64,000 bases of DNA. Source: Heliocidaris erythrogramma. Taxonomy: Eukaryota > Echinodermata > Echinoidea > Camarodonta > Echinometridae. Below are positions 10,451-22,387 of this stretch, in pieces. Position numbers and translations under genes: made by a program. The stretch lies in the NCBI GenBank assembly GCA_025617745.1, contig CM046870.1:30213927-30277926 (forward strand). Reading direction: 5' to 3'. The notes under the pieces are model-generated. The model ran no database searches, was not told where the DNA came from, and saw only the letters and a program-made list of their open reading frames with translations. Numbering within the stretch: position 1 is the stretch's first letter; every line of letters begins with the position of its first letter.

Positions 10451-10609
10451 AGGCCTGGGTCGATCTGGAGTCGTATCGTTCTACTGACACATGACTGAGC
10501 CTGAGCTGATCCATGTTCGATAGAAAGTCGTCAAATATTGATCACTGTAAAAAAAAATCCCGACAATCCTGAATTGCGTCTTTCATTTGGAAAGGAATCA
10601 TCATTGAAA

Positions 10610-10630
10610 ATGTCGGAAAATTCCTCGAAT
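10610..10630 (+). CDS. SUMO coding exon 1
   Basis: Seven codons (MSENSSN) ending at a GTAAGT donor. The length equals the seven-codon first exon of vertebrate SUMO genes. It is the only upstream ATG in phase with exon 2 that is directly followed by a consensus donor. The assignment spans a 5.5-kb intron and needs a transcript to confirm. Confidence 0.75.
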
Positions 10631-13600
10631 GTAAGTTTATTTATCAGAGAGAGCATGGAGAGACAGTTTCTAAAATTTTAAAAATACTTTAAACATCACA
10701 TGGTAATAGAATTTCATAAAATTTTGTTAGTTGAAATTTGAATCTGCTGTCTGCTGACATGGCTGAGGCTGCTGTAGACCGAAAATTCTGTGTCTCGTTC
10801 GTTAGCCTCTTATTTGGATAGAGCCGACCCTATCATGCCTATCCAAATAAGAGGCTAACGAATGAGAGACAGAATTTTCGGTCTAAGGCTGCTGAAGCTG
10901 CACTTTCAACTTTCAATTATTCAACAAATTATCTAAATAATATGTCAATATGTCATGATATGTGTTGTGTGATGCGGCATTGCCTAAATGGCACAACACA
11001 AGCATTGTACTGCAGTGAGTGCAGGGAATACCATGAATACTTAGATAGTAAAGCAACTAAAGGCCTAAAAATCATAATTAGACAGATGAAATTATGAGGA
11101 TAATCCACAATTCCAGAGAAAACACATCTCTCAGTTTAACTTCTAATTCTGTATGACATTTTTTGTGAGCTAACCTAATTTTTGCAATACCTGTCTTACT
11201 CTTAGTTTAAGACTTTATGCTATTCCTAACTGTTAGTGTTAGACATGCATGACATGTGGTCTGGAAATAGAATATGAAGAAAGACAACCACCAATTTCAG
11301 TTTTAGTTTTGATTACGATAATGATATTTATGATTTCTAATTCTATTACTTGTATTAGTATCATTTTAATTGTTTCAGAGAGAATGTACTACTAGTGTTG
11401 ACTAAGTTGAAATATACTTTTCCACATGTATTTCTGTGATTTCTATTACTTGGTGTGGGGAGATGTCTAAATATTCTGCATAGATTTCTGCTATTTAATT
11501 TTCAAAAGAAATGTGGTAGGCTTACTCACTTCTTTTTCATTGATCATCTTTGAGTCCTAAATACTTTTAAAAAAGAGTTTGAATTTTACAGATCAGCCTT
11601 CGACTGATGGTAGCTAGCCAAGTTAGTAGATATATAATATAATTTTTTGTAGTTGTATGAATTGAAAGGTTTTCAGGTGACCAGAAAAAATTGGCGTACA
11701 TGTAATTTTAAAACAATATCTCATGGTTTGTGTAAAAGTGCCCATGCAGACGACCGTGCAATATATTTCCATATCTCATGGTTTGGGGTGCGTGTGACAT
11801 GTAAAAATTGAATACGCGTTTAAATATGCAACGGTTATGACAATGGATGTATGTGCGCAGCCCTTGCAAGATGCTTGGGTAAGGACAAAATGATATATTT
11901 CCACATGAACGGTTAACATTGAAGTCAATACAAAAACGTAAGGACATGTAATGGTGAAAATTGAGGAACTAGGTTTCATACAATTAATAATAATATTGAA
12001 TGACTTGTCTTTCATCATTTCATGGAACACAAGTGTAAGCCTATATCGCACTCACTTTGAAAATATTTCACTCGTTGTGCCAACTCGTGAAATATACTCA
12101 TAGCTCGTGCATTATACCCTTGTAATGTATCCCACTCAAGGCCATTCAATTTTATATAATTATTACCTATATAAGGCATTTTAGCGGCGCAATAAAAACG
12201 CATATTTTTGTCCCCTTGATATGCGTGTGCAATAAGTGGCCATATTGCATGGAATGCTGAATTCCCCATAGATTACTGTACTAAATTTGCCGTGCAATAT
12301 TATGTCATATTTTGTCTGTTCTGTTTGCGTGCGCGCAAATATAATGCAACGCATACACACATACGCACATGACGTCATAAAGAGGTTACCCTGCCCGAAA
12401 TAAAATAGCCTAAAAATATGGGGAAAATAGTGAAAAAATAGATAGGGAAAATATATTTTTTGACTATTTTTTCAATGGAAAAATAGAGGAAAAATAGCGT
12501 GGAAAAATAGTAAAAAAATACATTTTTTTCATACATTATTGGAACCGAAATCTTTAGTTAAAAAATACATTTTTGACTATTTTTTCAATGGAAAAATAGC
12601 GTGGAAAAATAGTAAAAAAATATTTTTTTTTCATATATTATTGGAACCGAAATCTCAGTAGTTAAAAAATACCCAGGTCGAAAATCCTATAGACAGAATT
12701 TCTATAGGTATAGGTTTCTATATGGAAATGGTATATGGGGCACCCATAGAAATCCTATGGGTGTCTATGGGACTGATAATCCTGTAGGTTAATTTCTATA
12801 GGTCCAATAATAAATCCTGTAGGTTTCTATAGGACCTATAGAAAATCCTAAAGGTGTCTTATAGCACCAATAAGAAAATAATTAACTATAAGATTAATAT
12901 AAGAAGAAATGCTGTGGGTGTCTACAGGAACAATCACATGACATTATTAATTAATTATTAATGCTTATTTTATTAATCCTATCTTGTAATCATATCATAG
13001 ATTCATTTCAAGATTCATTTATTTCACTCAATATAAAAAACAGCATACATGTTCAAAGTGCATAATTGCACGTAATGATCATACATATAAAATATGAAAA
13101 CATAGCAAGTACATTAGGAACAAACAGTTGTATTGGAAAACAAGAGACATAAATGAGTGGGGGTTAAGATTAAAGATCTTTGGAGATCTTGGCTATTCCA
13201 CCCCGTTGTAAAAATAATTGTGCCGGTATGTGGTTGCATGTACAAGACAATAGCACAAAAGAGGGCGTGGGTCGACGAGAAGGGATATACAAAGAAGAGA
13301 GTGAAGGCAAGGATAAGAAAGGATAAGACAGGATGAAAGGGAAATAGGAAGTTTTAGAGAATAGAGTAGGGAATGAGTATAATGAATAGAAGACCCTCCT
13401 AAAGGACCCACTTACATAATAAATTGTAGACATATATATAGGTAACATACAATGTAACAAACTAGATAATTAAATTATAATTAAGATATCCTATCCTCTC
13501 CTACTCCTATAAATCCTATAACCTACATCCTATGTCCTATACCTAGCTACTAAGCAATTGTATCACATTCATTATATATACAGCCAATCCGCAGGCCCCC

Positions 13601-16600
13601 CAAAAGCGCGCTATTTTATTTCCAGTTCTGCCTGACTATGAATACATAATGAGCAAGAACAGCCAGGAACATCTTATTTGCAAACTATTGAATAGACTAC
13701 TTATCATTCACCAATTGCCATGAGTTATGCATCAAATAAAAGAAGAGGGATCAGAGATTTGTGAAATGCTTTTGTTGTTTTCAAAATAATAGACGAAATT
13801 GGTAAAAAAATCGTGTTCCTTTTATGACAAAAAATGGAAATGAAATGAAATATAAATCTGGCCAAAACTACCATAGTTTTATTGTGAGCCAGGGCAAATT
13901 TGACATGAGCGTAAAGGGCATTTTCTGTACTTTCCAAAGATTGAAATAACATTAATGTGCACTTTATGACAGGGTCAGGATCCAACAATATGTAACCAAT
14001 GTACACACTTTGTCTTTAAAAAAGTCAATTCCAGCATTCCGATTGGTTACCACCACGCAAGATGTTTTCTCACAGCCTGGCAACAGCTATGCGCATGTTT
14101 GCGCAAGGATGAAGCAACAGGTTGCGCATTGTTTCATTCAACGCGCACTTGGTTACAGATGGCTTGCTTGCCAATCACAGGGCTAAGATTCTATGGTCTT
14201 GACCATGGTCTTGACAACGGATGATCTGCGGCTGAATATTGCTGGATCCTGACTCTGTCATAAATCTATGGATGTTTTGAATGTAACGATGAAAATGATG
14301 AGATTTCAGCGCTTCCATACATATGTGTCTTGATGGCGGCTCATATACTTTTTATATGTCTTTTAACAACTTGAAATCTTGTGAAAAAAAGGCTTTTGTA
14401 TGACTATTTCATCAGTTATTTTAAACAACTTATTTCTAAAATTCTGACTAAAACAAAATATCCCTGTGTTGGTAAACTATTCATTTATTTTTGCAGAAAG
14501 TCTAATGAGCATAGCATTTATATTTATTTAAGAACATAACTTTAAAGATGACCATGCGATACAGCCGACTGGGTGCAGGGAGAGAGTCCACTTCGGGCAC
14601 TGGAAATAAAATGCGCGATTTTTGCTCATTTGCATACGACCTGCGGTCTGACTGTATAGGGACATAGTTGTAGTGCTATAAAAAATGGTTACTGACTAGA
14701 TTACACTTTTATTATTAAAATTAATTTACACTTTTATTAATGAAATATGAAAATGCCTTTTGAAATTGTGTACAACATTACAATAGTTTAATGTAAGTAA
14801 AATTTCTATCACTGTTCAAATCTTAATCCCAAATCTAAATGTATTTATCTATTTCCACTAGTTTTCATATTTTAGATTGTTATTCATGAATATTCATGAT
14901 TGATTAGGACCAATAGAAACCAATAAAAATTTCCTATTGGTTTTCTATGGGTCTCTATGGGATTTTCGACCTGGGTATATTTTTTTACTATTTTTTCATT
15001 TCTACTGAAAAAATAGAAAAAATATATATAGCATAAAATACACCATTTCTACTGAAAAAAAAGAAAAAATATATATAGCATAAAATACCCCCCTCAAATA
15101 GGTAGAAAATATATTTTTGAACTATTCTTTTACTATTCTTTCTTTCTATCAAAAAGAAAACAAAATGTAATTTGCAATATTTGCAAAAAGTACAAAAAAT
15201 AGCTTAAAAATAGTTAAGTAATTTGCAGTCTAAAAAGTATTAGAAGTACAAAAGATAGCTTAAAGATAGTACTGTAATTTGCAATATTAGAAGTACAAAA
15301 AATAGCATGAAAATAGTTAAGTAATTTGCAGCCTAAAAATCTATAGTAGACAATGTTTTAAAAATAGTTTAAAAATAGCCTATCATGTGTGCAGAAGAAA
15401 AAAAATAGGTTAAAAATAGTTCCGTAAAAATAATATTTTGAAAAAATAGCTTTAAAATAGTTATTAATAAGAAGCTGGCCGGGAAATAGTGAAAAAATAG
15501 TCTATTTTCTAGTTTTCAAAAAATAGTATGGACATAGACTATTTTTTTTCTATTTTTCAGCGAAAATATGAAAAAAATAGAGCTATTTTTTTCAAAATAG
15601 GAGAAAAATAGGAGAAAAATAGGGGGAAAATAGGGAAAAAATATATTTCTGTTAGCCGGAAAACGGGCAGAGTTAAGTTAAACTTGTGTGATCACAATGA
15701 AGTATGATGAAGGGCTCTATTAACTGAATATGGGTGATTTTTATTAAGTTCTAAATCATTTTCATGTAGGGTATAGGTAATAATAATTATATTGGATGGC
15801 TTTATTTCATGGAATACCAGAAATATTCCACTCGTTAGGGCCAATGTTGCACTCATCTTTGATTTGTGCAATATTGGCCCTAAGTCTTAGAAGATTCTCT
15901 GGTATTCCATTCAGAGCCATCCAATATAATATAAATATAGGCAGTTACACATAGGCAAAATATTTACCATGACCCCCTCCTCCCCCCCCCCCCCCCCCCC
16001 CCCCCCCATTTGAACAAAAAAAATTATATAGACACTGTATGTTACACTATGTGCCCCACCTGTCCTAGAATCAGATTGGTGTATGACTGTTGTTCTTGTA
16101 TTCTCCAGGATATTAAGCCTCAAGATGAAGCAAATGAAAATCCTTACATCAAGCTTAAAGTCAAGGCCATGGTAAGTGACAGTAAAATGTTGATAATCTT
16201 TATATTATGTTATGTTCTTTTGTTTTAATTCTTAATTCTGGTATGAAATTAGTAAATGACACCATTTTAAAAAAGAAATAAGATTGTCTGTATGCAGTGG
16301 AACCTCGTTATAACAAACTCCTTGGGACCAAGGAAATTACCTCTTTATATTGAAACCCTTATTATATCAGGGCTAAAAAACAATAGAATGCAAAGAAGTG
16401 GGACCAGCAAACTTACCTTGTTATAACTAGAGTTTGTTATTTAGAGTGTTCTTTATAACGAGGCTCCACTGTACATATATGTTAGGTGTGCTATAGTATT
16501 CAGTCACACCGTTTCTTTTATAACAGCTGATATTTCTTATCCAAATTGATGATTGTGATATTCATGTTAGTCTATGCATTAAAGGGTACTAATCACCTAA

Positions 16601-19570
16601 AAATATTTTGTTCTGTATGTTAGAGGTTCCATGTCCTTATACTATATTCAAAATATGGGCTTCAAATATCACTTCTATAAAGAGATATTGCATGTTTAAT
16701 TACACACTCTATAAGCGTAAAAGCGACTCGTGAGTAGACTACTCGATGCACCCGTATGCTCTCTCCAAGATAAGGGCTCGCGTGGAACCCAACTCGGCGT
16801 TCGGCTCTGCGCGCGCACCTTCATGTTATCCTTTATTTTCTTCATACTCGTTGACCTTACCAGATAAAGTTATTTGGGGTTGATTTTATACTTGCTAGCT
16901 GTACACAATTTTTTTTTTTCAGGTGATTGGTACACTTTAAATGTTCATCAAGCACAAAATGGAGGAAAGTCACACTTGTATATTATCCATCAAAGTTCAA
17001 ACCTGAAATTGCAGTGTATTTTCTGGTTTAATTTAATCATTAGTATAACAAAGACATTGGAGAGGCAATGTGCTTTGTAAAATTATGAAACCCAAAATGA
17101 ATGTTTAATACCATTTACAAAGTTTCCATGTGTCTCAGAATCTATAAGACATCATCAGCACTGGAGGGCGTTTTGTGTTTTTGGCCTGTACGGCAAAATT
17201 GTTGTTTTTTAGTTCGTCTTCAGTACCAGGCATGTTTTGAGTTTTTATTTTCAAGTTCTTTTTTCCAAGTTCTTTTTTCTAAGTTCAAAGTTCAATTCAA
17301 ATAAAACTAATAGACAATGTGTAAGGTGATGTTCACCTTACACGGGATATGACGTTACAAATACTTCGTGAGATACCAGACGATCTACCAAGAATCACCG
17401 TAGAAGTACAAGTAGGTGTACAAAAGGTTGCATATACACTGTACATGTACATGTACATTGTACTTTGCTCTTGCTCTATTAAAATTCTTTTTGGTAAATT
17501 AGAATCTATAGAAATCTGATTTTGATTTTATTATACTATTTTGAAGGATTCCTCAGAAGTGCACTTCAAACTGAAGAAGGCGACGCCATTCCAGAAGCTC
17601 ATTACCAACTACTGCAAAAAAATGGTGAGTATTATTAATATACAGTTAACTAAAAGTCTTATCTGTTGGGACCACAAAAAGGAGTTTGACTTATGAAAAA
17701 TTTAAGGAAATGTAAATAACACATATTTTGCTTGCAGTTCGGTCAAAAAATTGATTCGACTTAGGGACAGTTCAACTTATGCGACTTCAAGTTATGCAAG
17801 GTTAACTGTATCTTTACTATGAGATAATAAGATCATTATCATAGTGTCATTACTATCATCCTTATGGTAGGCCGAGGGTTAGTACAATGATATTGTTACC
17901 TCAATGTGAAAATGTAAGAGCTCATAAAACTGAATTACAGGACCTGCAAAGTTGTTGTGAAAATCATTTAATTCTGACTAGTTTGTTTATTTTTGTATTT
18001 TTCATATTTTTTATATACCAACAAACTTTCCATATATTCATTGTCTGATTTTTCTCTCACTTTCACTGATAAACTTTTCTCATTTTTTTCTGCCTCTATT
18101 AAACCTAACTTTCTGTAGATAGTTACATGACTGTAACATCCCTTTTAATTATCTATAGGATGCAATGCAGATATCCTTTTAGAACTTGAAAATAATAAAC
18201 AAAAATGTCTAACATGAAGTCACTGATAAACAGTTCTTATGTCAATTGAGTCCTTGTTTGATTCCATTTCTTGTGATTATATTGCCAATTTGTCTTTCAC
18301 AGGATGTCTCAACATCGTCATTCAGATTCACATTTGAAGGCGCAAGGCTCGACCCCGATAAGACCCCTATGGATGTAAGTTTTAAATTGTACAGTGAAAC
18401 CTGTCTATAAAGACCGCTCAATGGAGACAAGAAAAGTGGTCTTTATGAGCAGGTGGTCTTTATGGACAGGTTCCTTTAATACATGTTTCAATGAGAAACA
18501 TTTTTCAAGGGAAACAAATACGGTGGTCTTTATGGACTGGTGGTCTTTCTATACAGGTGGTCGCTAAAGCAGGTTTGACTGTATTTGGGTCATTCCGTGA
18601 GGTTAGGTCAATGTTTATGATATACCAGAAAGAGAGAGAAACTGTATCTGGTATCAACTTCGAAGAAATTTGCTAAAATGGATTTTAGCATGGAAAATGT
18701 TCAGCCCACCGTGCTGAAAATTCCTCAAGCTTTTGGGTGTATCAAAACTATAGACCTGAAATTAGTGTAATGTTACATGTGATGTCCATGCTACTCTGGC
18801 AAACAAAGAAGTACCAGGTGGAACAGGAATTGATGATTCTGGCAGGGCATTACATAAAATGATCTACTGTCAAAGTGGACATTTTCACGCGATTAATTTT
18901 TCGCGCTCGGCCAAGTAAGGTGAATTTCATGTGTGCTTAATTTTGCCCACGCGCTAGACTCTTTTGGGCAAAAGAATACATAAAGATATTTGTGTGTTTT
19001 TTATTTTCGCGCAAATTTCATGCCGCGCGAAAATTTCCACACCGCGAAATATTCCACATTTACAGTAATCTTAGACTTTGTCATATTTTTCCCCCATCCT
19101 TGTAGAATGTTTATACACTATGTATATTGTATAACTCAGTAGCTTCTGCAAAATGGTCCTGAAAGATGCTGATGAGTAATTGAAATAATCTAGGCATTCC
19201 TTGAAACATCAGAAGTACGTCCAGGCCACATACATTTTCTAAATGCTATGTTTTCCCTTGCATACATACATGTTTATCCATTTTGCCAATATTCAGGGTC
19301 TGCCGTTTTCAGAAATTTCTCATTAACTGTTCCACGACTTACAATAATTACATGAGAATTTACAATGATTTTTAAAAACTTTTTCTCGAAATGGATCTTC
19401 ACCGCGGATACTCAAACTTCGCGTTCATGCTGCTATGTAACTTCAGGAATAGTTGTAAATCCTCATCCCCAAGTTCATTTCTACCCATATTGTTATCATT
19501 TTGTTCACAGTACCAAATGGAAGATGACGACATCATTGATGTATTTACCCAGCAGCTTGGAGGCCAATAG
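10610..19570 (+). CDS. SUMO (small ubiquitin-like modifier), divergent, complete
   Basis: Join of 10610-10630, 16109-16171, 17547-17624, 18303-18374 and 19511-19570, giving 97 residues. All introns are phase 0 with GT/AG borders. SUMO is attached to lysines by SAE1/2 and UBC9 after SENP trimming to a C-terminal Gly-Gly. The beta-grasp fold is readable: YIKLKV, then DSSEVHFKLKK (SIM-binding strand), a helix, FRFTFEGARL, then MEDDDIIDVFTQQLGG and a single Gln tail. Intron positions match those I recall for vertebrate SUMO genes (after the 7-codon first exon, before the D-S-S strand, after the helix, before the MEDDD exon), so it is not a retrocopy. Odd: the near-invariant GQ before DSS is replaced by KAM, and QTGG is QLGG. 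No psi-K-x-E site in the N-terminal tail. SUMO1-like and SUMO2-like residues are mixed, so no paralogue symbol is given. Confidence 0.93.
10775..10885. mobile_element. 111-bp palindromic MITE, TAGACCGAAA family, 9-bp target duplication
   Basis: Almost perfect hairpin: TAGACCGAAAATTCTGTGTC at the left, GACAGAATTTTCGGTCTA at the right, centre near CCTATCATGCC. AGGCTGCTG is directly repeated at 10766-10774 and 10886-10894. A short relative of the 675-bp element at 7,588, sharing GTTAGCCTCTTATTTGG. Sits in SUMO intron 1. Confidence 0.92.
12672..14975. mobile_element. DNA transposon, CCCAGGTCGAAAATCC ends, TA target
   Basis: The left end CCCAGGTCGAAAATCCTATA is the complement of the right end GGGATTTTCGACCTGGG, and TA flanks both sides (12670-12671, 14976-14977). 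The adjacent AAAATAG host repeats show what the uninterrupted site looks like (GTTAAAAAATA then TTTTTGACTATTTTTTC). Without the nested 1,074-bp element it would be about 1.2 kb. The interior is rich in CTATAGG/CCTATAG words; no coding frame. Confidence 0.82.
13581..14654. mobile_element. 1,074-bp DNA transposon (copy A), CAG...CTG ends, TATA target
   Basis: Imperfect inverted ends: CAGCCAATCCGCAGG at the left, CCTGCGGTCTGACTG-like at the right. TATA is directly repeated (13577-13580 and 14655-14658). The full length is homologous to the reverse complement of 39,317-40,389. The interior has TTTCATTCAACGCGCACTTG and GCGCAACCTGTTGCTTCATC-type words and no long ORF. Non-autonomous; superfamily not assigned. 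Confidence 0.9.
15787..15929. mobile_element. Foldback MITE, TTATATTGGATGGC ends
   Basis: TTATATTGGATGGCTTT at the left pairs with GAGCCATCCAATATAA at the right; arms continue with CATGGAATACCAG / CTGGTATTCCAT and an inner CAATATTGGCCCTAA. Non-coding, 150 bp upstream of SUMO exon 2. Confidence 0.78.
15982..16007. repeat. Poly-C tract (about 26)
   Basis: Uninterrupted C run about 100 bp upstream of SUMO exon 2. Confidence 0.85.
16109..16171 (+). CDS. SUMO coding exon 2
   Basis: 21 codons from a TTCTCCAG acceptor to a GTAAGT donor: flexible acidic tail plus first strand, ending PYIKLKVKAM. Confidence 0.92.
16295..16471. mobile_element. TA-target MITE, CAGTGGAACCTCGTTATAA ends
   Basis: Left CAGTGGAACCTCGTTATAA, right TTATAACGAGGCTCCACTG followed by TA. 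Also present at 35,573-35,754 (inverted) and, interrupted, from 23,373. The shared core reads GCCCTGATATAA-like and TTTTTAGCC words. Probably moved by a Tc1/mariner-type transposase (TA target), by inference. Confidence 0.85.
17547..17624 (+). CDS. SUMO coding exon 3
   Basis: 26 codons, acceptor TTTTGAAG, donor GTGAGT. DSSEVHFKLKKATPFQKLIT then NYCKKM: second strand (SIM groove) and main helix. Confidence 0.95.
17643..17808. mobile_element. TA-target MITE, CAGTTAAC ends
   Basis: Flanked by TA; left CAGTTAACTAAAAGTC, right GCAAGGTTAACTG. Shares CTGTTGGGACCA and GGTCAAAAAATTG with the copy at 36,220. In SUMO intron 3. Confidence 0.75.
18303..18374 (+). CDS. SUMO coding exon 4
   Basis: 24 codons, acceptor TTTCACAG, donor GTAAGT. 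DVSTSSFRFTFEGARLDPDK then TPMD. Confidence 0.95.
18392..18581. mobile_element. TA-target MITE, CAGTGAAACCTG ends
   Basis: Flanked by TA; left CAGTGAAACCTGTCTATAAA, right AGCAGGTTTGACTG. The interior repeats GTGGTCTTTATGGAC. A second copy lies at 30,446-30,636. Only 17 bp downstream of the SUMO exon 4 donor. Confidence 0.82.
19511..19570 (+). CDS. SUMO coding exon 5 and stop
   Basis: Acceptor TTGTTCACAG; encodes YQMEDDDIIDVFTQQLGGQ, then TAG. Only one residue follows the di-glycine, so the precursor tail is minimal. Confidence 0.95.
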   Translation, partial: YQMEDDDIIDVFTQQLGGQ

Positions 19571-20138
19571 GATGCGATGGGACGATACTAACATGGACCA
19601 AAGTAGGGCAATTCCACGCTGGGACAAACAGGATGGTTGACACCAATTTTCCGCTTTGCTGGCTAGAAAATTAGTAATGAATGGGCAAGCCCCAGAATAT
19701 TTTATGTTTTATATTTTATATTTTATGTTTGTTACTGGCAATATTAAAGGGTTTCATAATGATTATTCACCTAAGAGAATAATTTGTGTACTGCTAGAAA
19801 GCTTGAAATTAACTTCACAGAACTTCACCTGGCATTCTATCGGTCAACAATTAAGGAGTTTGAAGGAGAGTCCTACCTTGGTTCCGCGCTGGCCCTATAC
19901 TTTGCAAGCACATACAGGTGCATCGACTAGTCTACTCACAAGCAGCTTTTACGTTTATCAAGAGTGTACTTAAACTTGCAATATCTCTTCATGAAAGTAG
20001 TATTTGAAGCCCTGTATTTTGAATACAGAATAGCGACATGGAACCTGTATTTTTCACATACAAAGCAAAATATTTTTTTTTGTGATTGGTACGCTTTTAG
20101 TTTATAGGCTTACTATATATGTAGCTTGGATCAGACCT

Positions 20139-20281
20139 GGGGGGGGGGTGTTTCACCAAGTGTCTTGTCAGTGATATTTTACTGACAAATTTGCTCTCAG
20201 CCAATCAGATGCAAGGATTTCAGTAGCTTATAACAGTTGTTGCAACTTGTCATTGATGACAAATTTTATGAAACGGGGCCC
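20139..20281. mobile_element. Foldback MITE, GGGGTGTTTCAC ends
   Basis: Left end in a poly-G run then GTGTTTCACCAAGTGTCTTG; right TTTTATGAAACGGGGCCC. Core CAGCCAATCAGATGCAAGGA and AGTAGCTTATAACAGTTG are shared with copies at 22,053 and 34,611. Confidence 0.75.
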
Positions 20282-21031
20282 AGATACCAAGGAAAATATT
20301 TCATGATATCATGGTCGCTCGGCTTAAGCCGGGGTAATAATATGATTGCAGGACCCTCAGGGAGAACAGTATATAATACTGATGAGGCTACCCTGGGTAA
20401 ACAAGACATATTATTATTATTATTATTATTATATGTGATAACGTATGGCACCCCTAAATGTACAAATATCTTGGACTTGTCCTGAAATTTGGTAGGTACT
20501 ATGATGTGATGCAGGCAAGAAATATTTGTCAATGGTCATTTCAAGTGAACTCTTGTTCTTTCATGAAGTAATTTGTGTTAGGCTTATGTCATACTAGGCC
20601 ATATGATAGATCACTTTACGTAACCATCGATTAATATGGCACTCTGAAACTACTTCATAATCACCACAAAACATACATGTCTCTTCACTAATTGTACGAT
20701 AAATGAATTTTTCGTCTAAATATCCCATTAAACAAATTTCTAGTTTGATATTGCCAGATAAACAGTTCCCCTTGTCTCCTGCCATTATCCTGTACTAATC
20801 TATCATGATTCTGGTACATACATTGTACATATATTCTGTTTTTACTCTTTAGGGTTGTTCTTCCAGTGTTTTGCATGGTGAGGAATTTATGAGTGGAGCG
20901 TGCAATTAATGCCATGTGGTTTCCGAAAAGGACCTAGCTGCTGCCAAGAGCTTTCAGCTTCATTATGAGCTTTGATCTTTGATTATTTTTTTTTTCATCA
21001 ACATGTTTTGTTCGTTATCGTAGAATTGTAG

Positions 21032-21037
21032 AATAAA
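21032..21037 (+). terminator. Possible SUMO poly(A) signal AATAAA
   Basis: Canonical hexamer on the coding strand about 1.46 kb after the stop. ATTAAA at about 19,742 is an alternative. The choice cannot be made from sequence alone. Confidence 0.3.
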
Positions 21038-21227
21038 TCTGCTGCTATTAATGTTTGAAACATTAAGGTTCTTAACTCTGAATTAAGCTTAACTTTCTGC
21101 AGAGCTCTGGAGTCCTTCTCAAAGGCTCCAAGAACTGCTAAGACACTAATCGATCTGTTAACCCTTTCAGGACAGGAATTATTTAAGGGCTAAATTGATC
21201 ACATTTTCTTCTTCAAATTGGTAACAA

Positions 21228-21570
21228 TAATATTTTTCTTTTAGTGCTGCATGTTTCTAATAAGATGTTATGTCTTCAAAACAATATTCATGGTTAGGAA
21301 CTTTGTAGAAAAGTTGAAATTATTGCCAATTTTGATCAAAAAACATTGATTTTGAACCTCTTAATGTGTTGCCAACGTAAGGATTTGAATGCTTATTTCC
21401 TTTTTAAAATTCCTGGCATCAAACGCAATATGGTCATGCAACAAAAATGGACACAGTGTATGTAGAAATTTTTGCTCTTTCTACTCATGTATCTGGAATA
21501 TTTTTTAGAGCTCTGAATGAAAAGTTATTGAGCTATACCACAAAATGTGGTCAATTGTCTTGAAAGGTTT
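21228..21570. repeat. Dispersed repeat, second locus of the 1.1-1.6 kb family
   Basis: Single copy of the family described at 1,111-1,600, same orientation (TTCTAATAAGATGTTATGTC, then GAAAAGTTGAAATTATTGCC). Confidence 0.65.
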
Positions 21571-22052
21571 AACAGATGCTGAGCGCCTAGAAAAACATCT
21601 GGTATACTAAAACTTCCAAGATCATCCAGTTTTGATCCTTTTCTTCTTTTGGGAGTTTTAGGCGCTGAAACAAAACAATCTCCCTGCCGATTTCGAATCA
21701 AAAGCAGTTGAAGTAGCCTTAGTAATCTTGAAGGAGCCTCTTGGTTGTCTCTTGGCTGCTCTGGGATTTGTTGTCAGCTTGTTGTCAGCTCTGCTGTTGA
21801 TTGGCTGTTGGCTGCTTTTTGTAGGTCTGGAGCTCAGTATTTTTTCAAGGTTATTAGATTGTATTGCTTTTGAATGATATGTTTTCTTTCATTTCTTTTT
21901 GTTGTCAAGATGAGTTCGTCTTTCATACTATACCAGAAATAACAGACATATTCATTCCTCCTGATACTGTCTGGAACATCCAGTTAGAAATGCTTAGTGT
22001 AACATACTTAGTTATTTATACTTTCTCTTCAAATCTATTTTATTTGAACACC

Positions 22053-22167
22053 AGGGGGGCGTCTTGTCAGTGATTTTTACCGACAAATTTGCTCTCGGCC
22101 AATCAGATGCCAGGATTTCAGTAGCTTATAACTTGTCATTGATGACAAGTTTTATGAAACAGGGCCC
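22053..22167. mobile_element. Foldback MITE, left end degenerate
   Basis: GGGGGCGTCTTGTCAGTGA at the left lacks the usual TTTCAT; the right end TTTTATGAAACAGGGCCC is intact. Same core as 20,139 and 34,611. Confidence 0.7.
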
Positions 22168-22387
22168 AGAAGTGACTTTAGTGCAACCAAAAACATGCTT
22201 TGAGTATCAGACCAAAGCTTTGAAATTTTACTTTTGGAAATAGACGCACTAAAAATGATATGAATATTCAGTACTGTATGGCTTTCCAAGGGAACCAAGT
22301 GGTATGGCTCGTTCATATGACATGGAAAACCGCAGCGTTATTTTAAAGCGTAATGCACTTCACATTCCTGTATCTTCCAACACACAG

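Larger units (their letters stand above)
4218..10609. other. Intergenic region between divergent ABCB6 and SUMO genes
   Basis: No protein gene is supported. Its repeats are listed separately. The interval just upstream of the ABCB6 start has no clear TATA box or CpG cluster, while the SUMO side ends in a CpG-rich block. About 4,710-5,300, 8,290-9,000 and 9,220-9,720 hold no recognised feature beyond homopolymer runs. Confidence 0.6.
12392..15669. mobile_element. AAAATAG-rich repeat block, possible outermost element of a nest
   Basis: Both flanks of the inner nest (12,400-12,670 and 14,980-15,650) are made of degenerate GAAAAATAG / CTATTTTTT units, with an approximately 115-bp sub-unit (GGAACCGAAATCT ... 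GACTATTTTTTCAATGG) repeated on the left. The block begins TGCCCG and ends CGGGCA; whether these are true termini is uncertain because no target duplication is clear. Non-coding, in SUMO intron 1. Confidence 0.5.
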
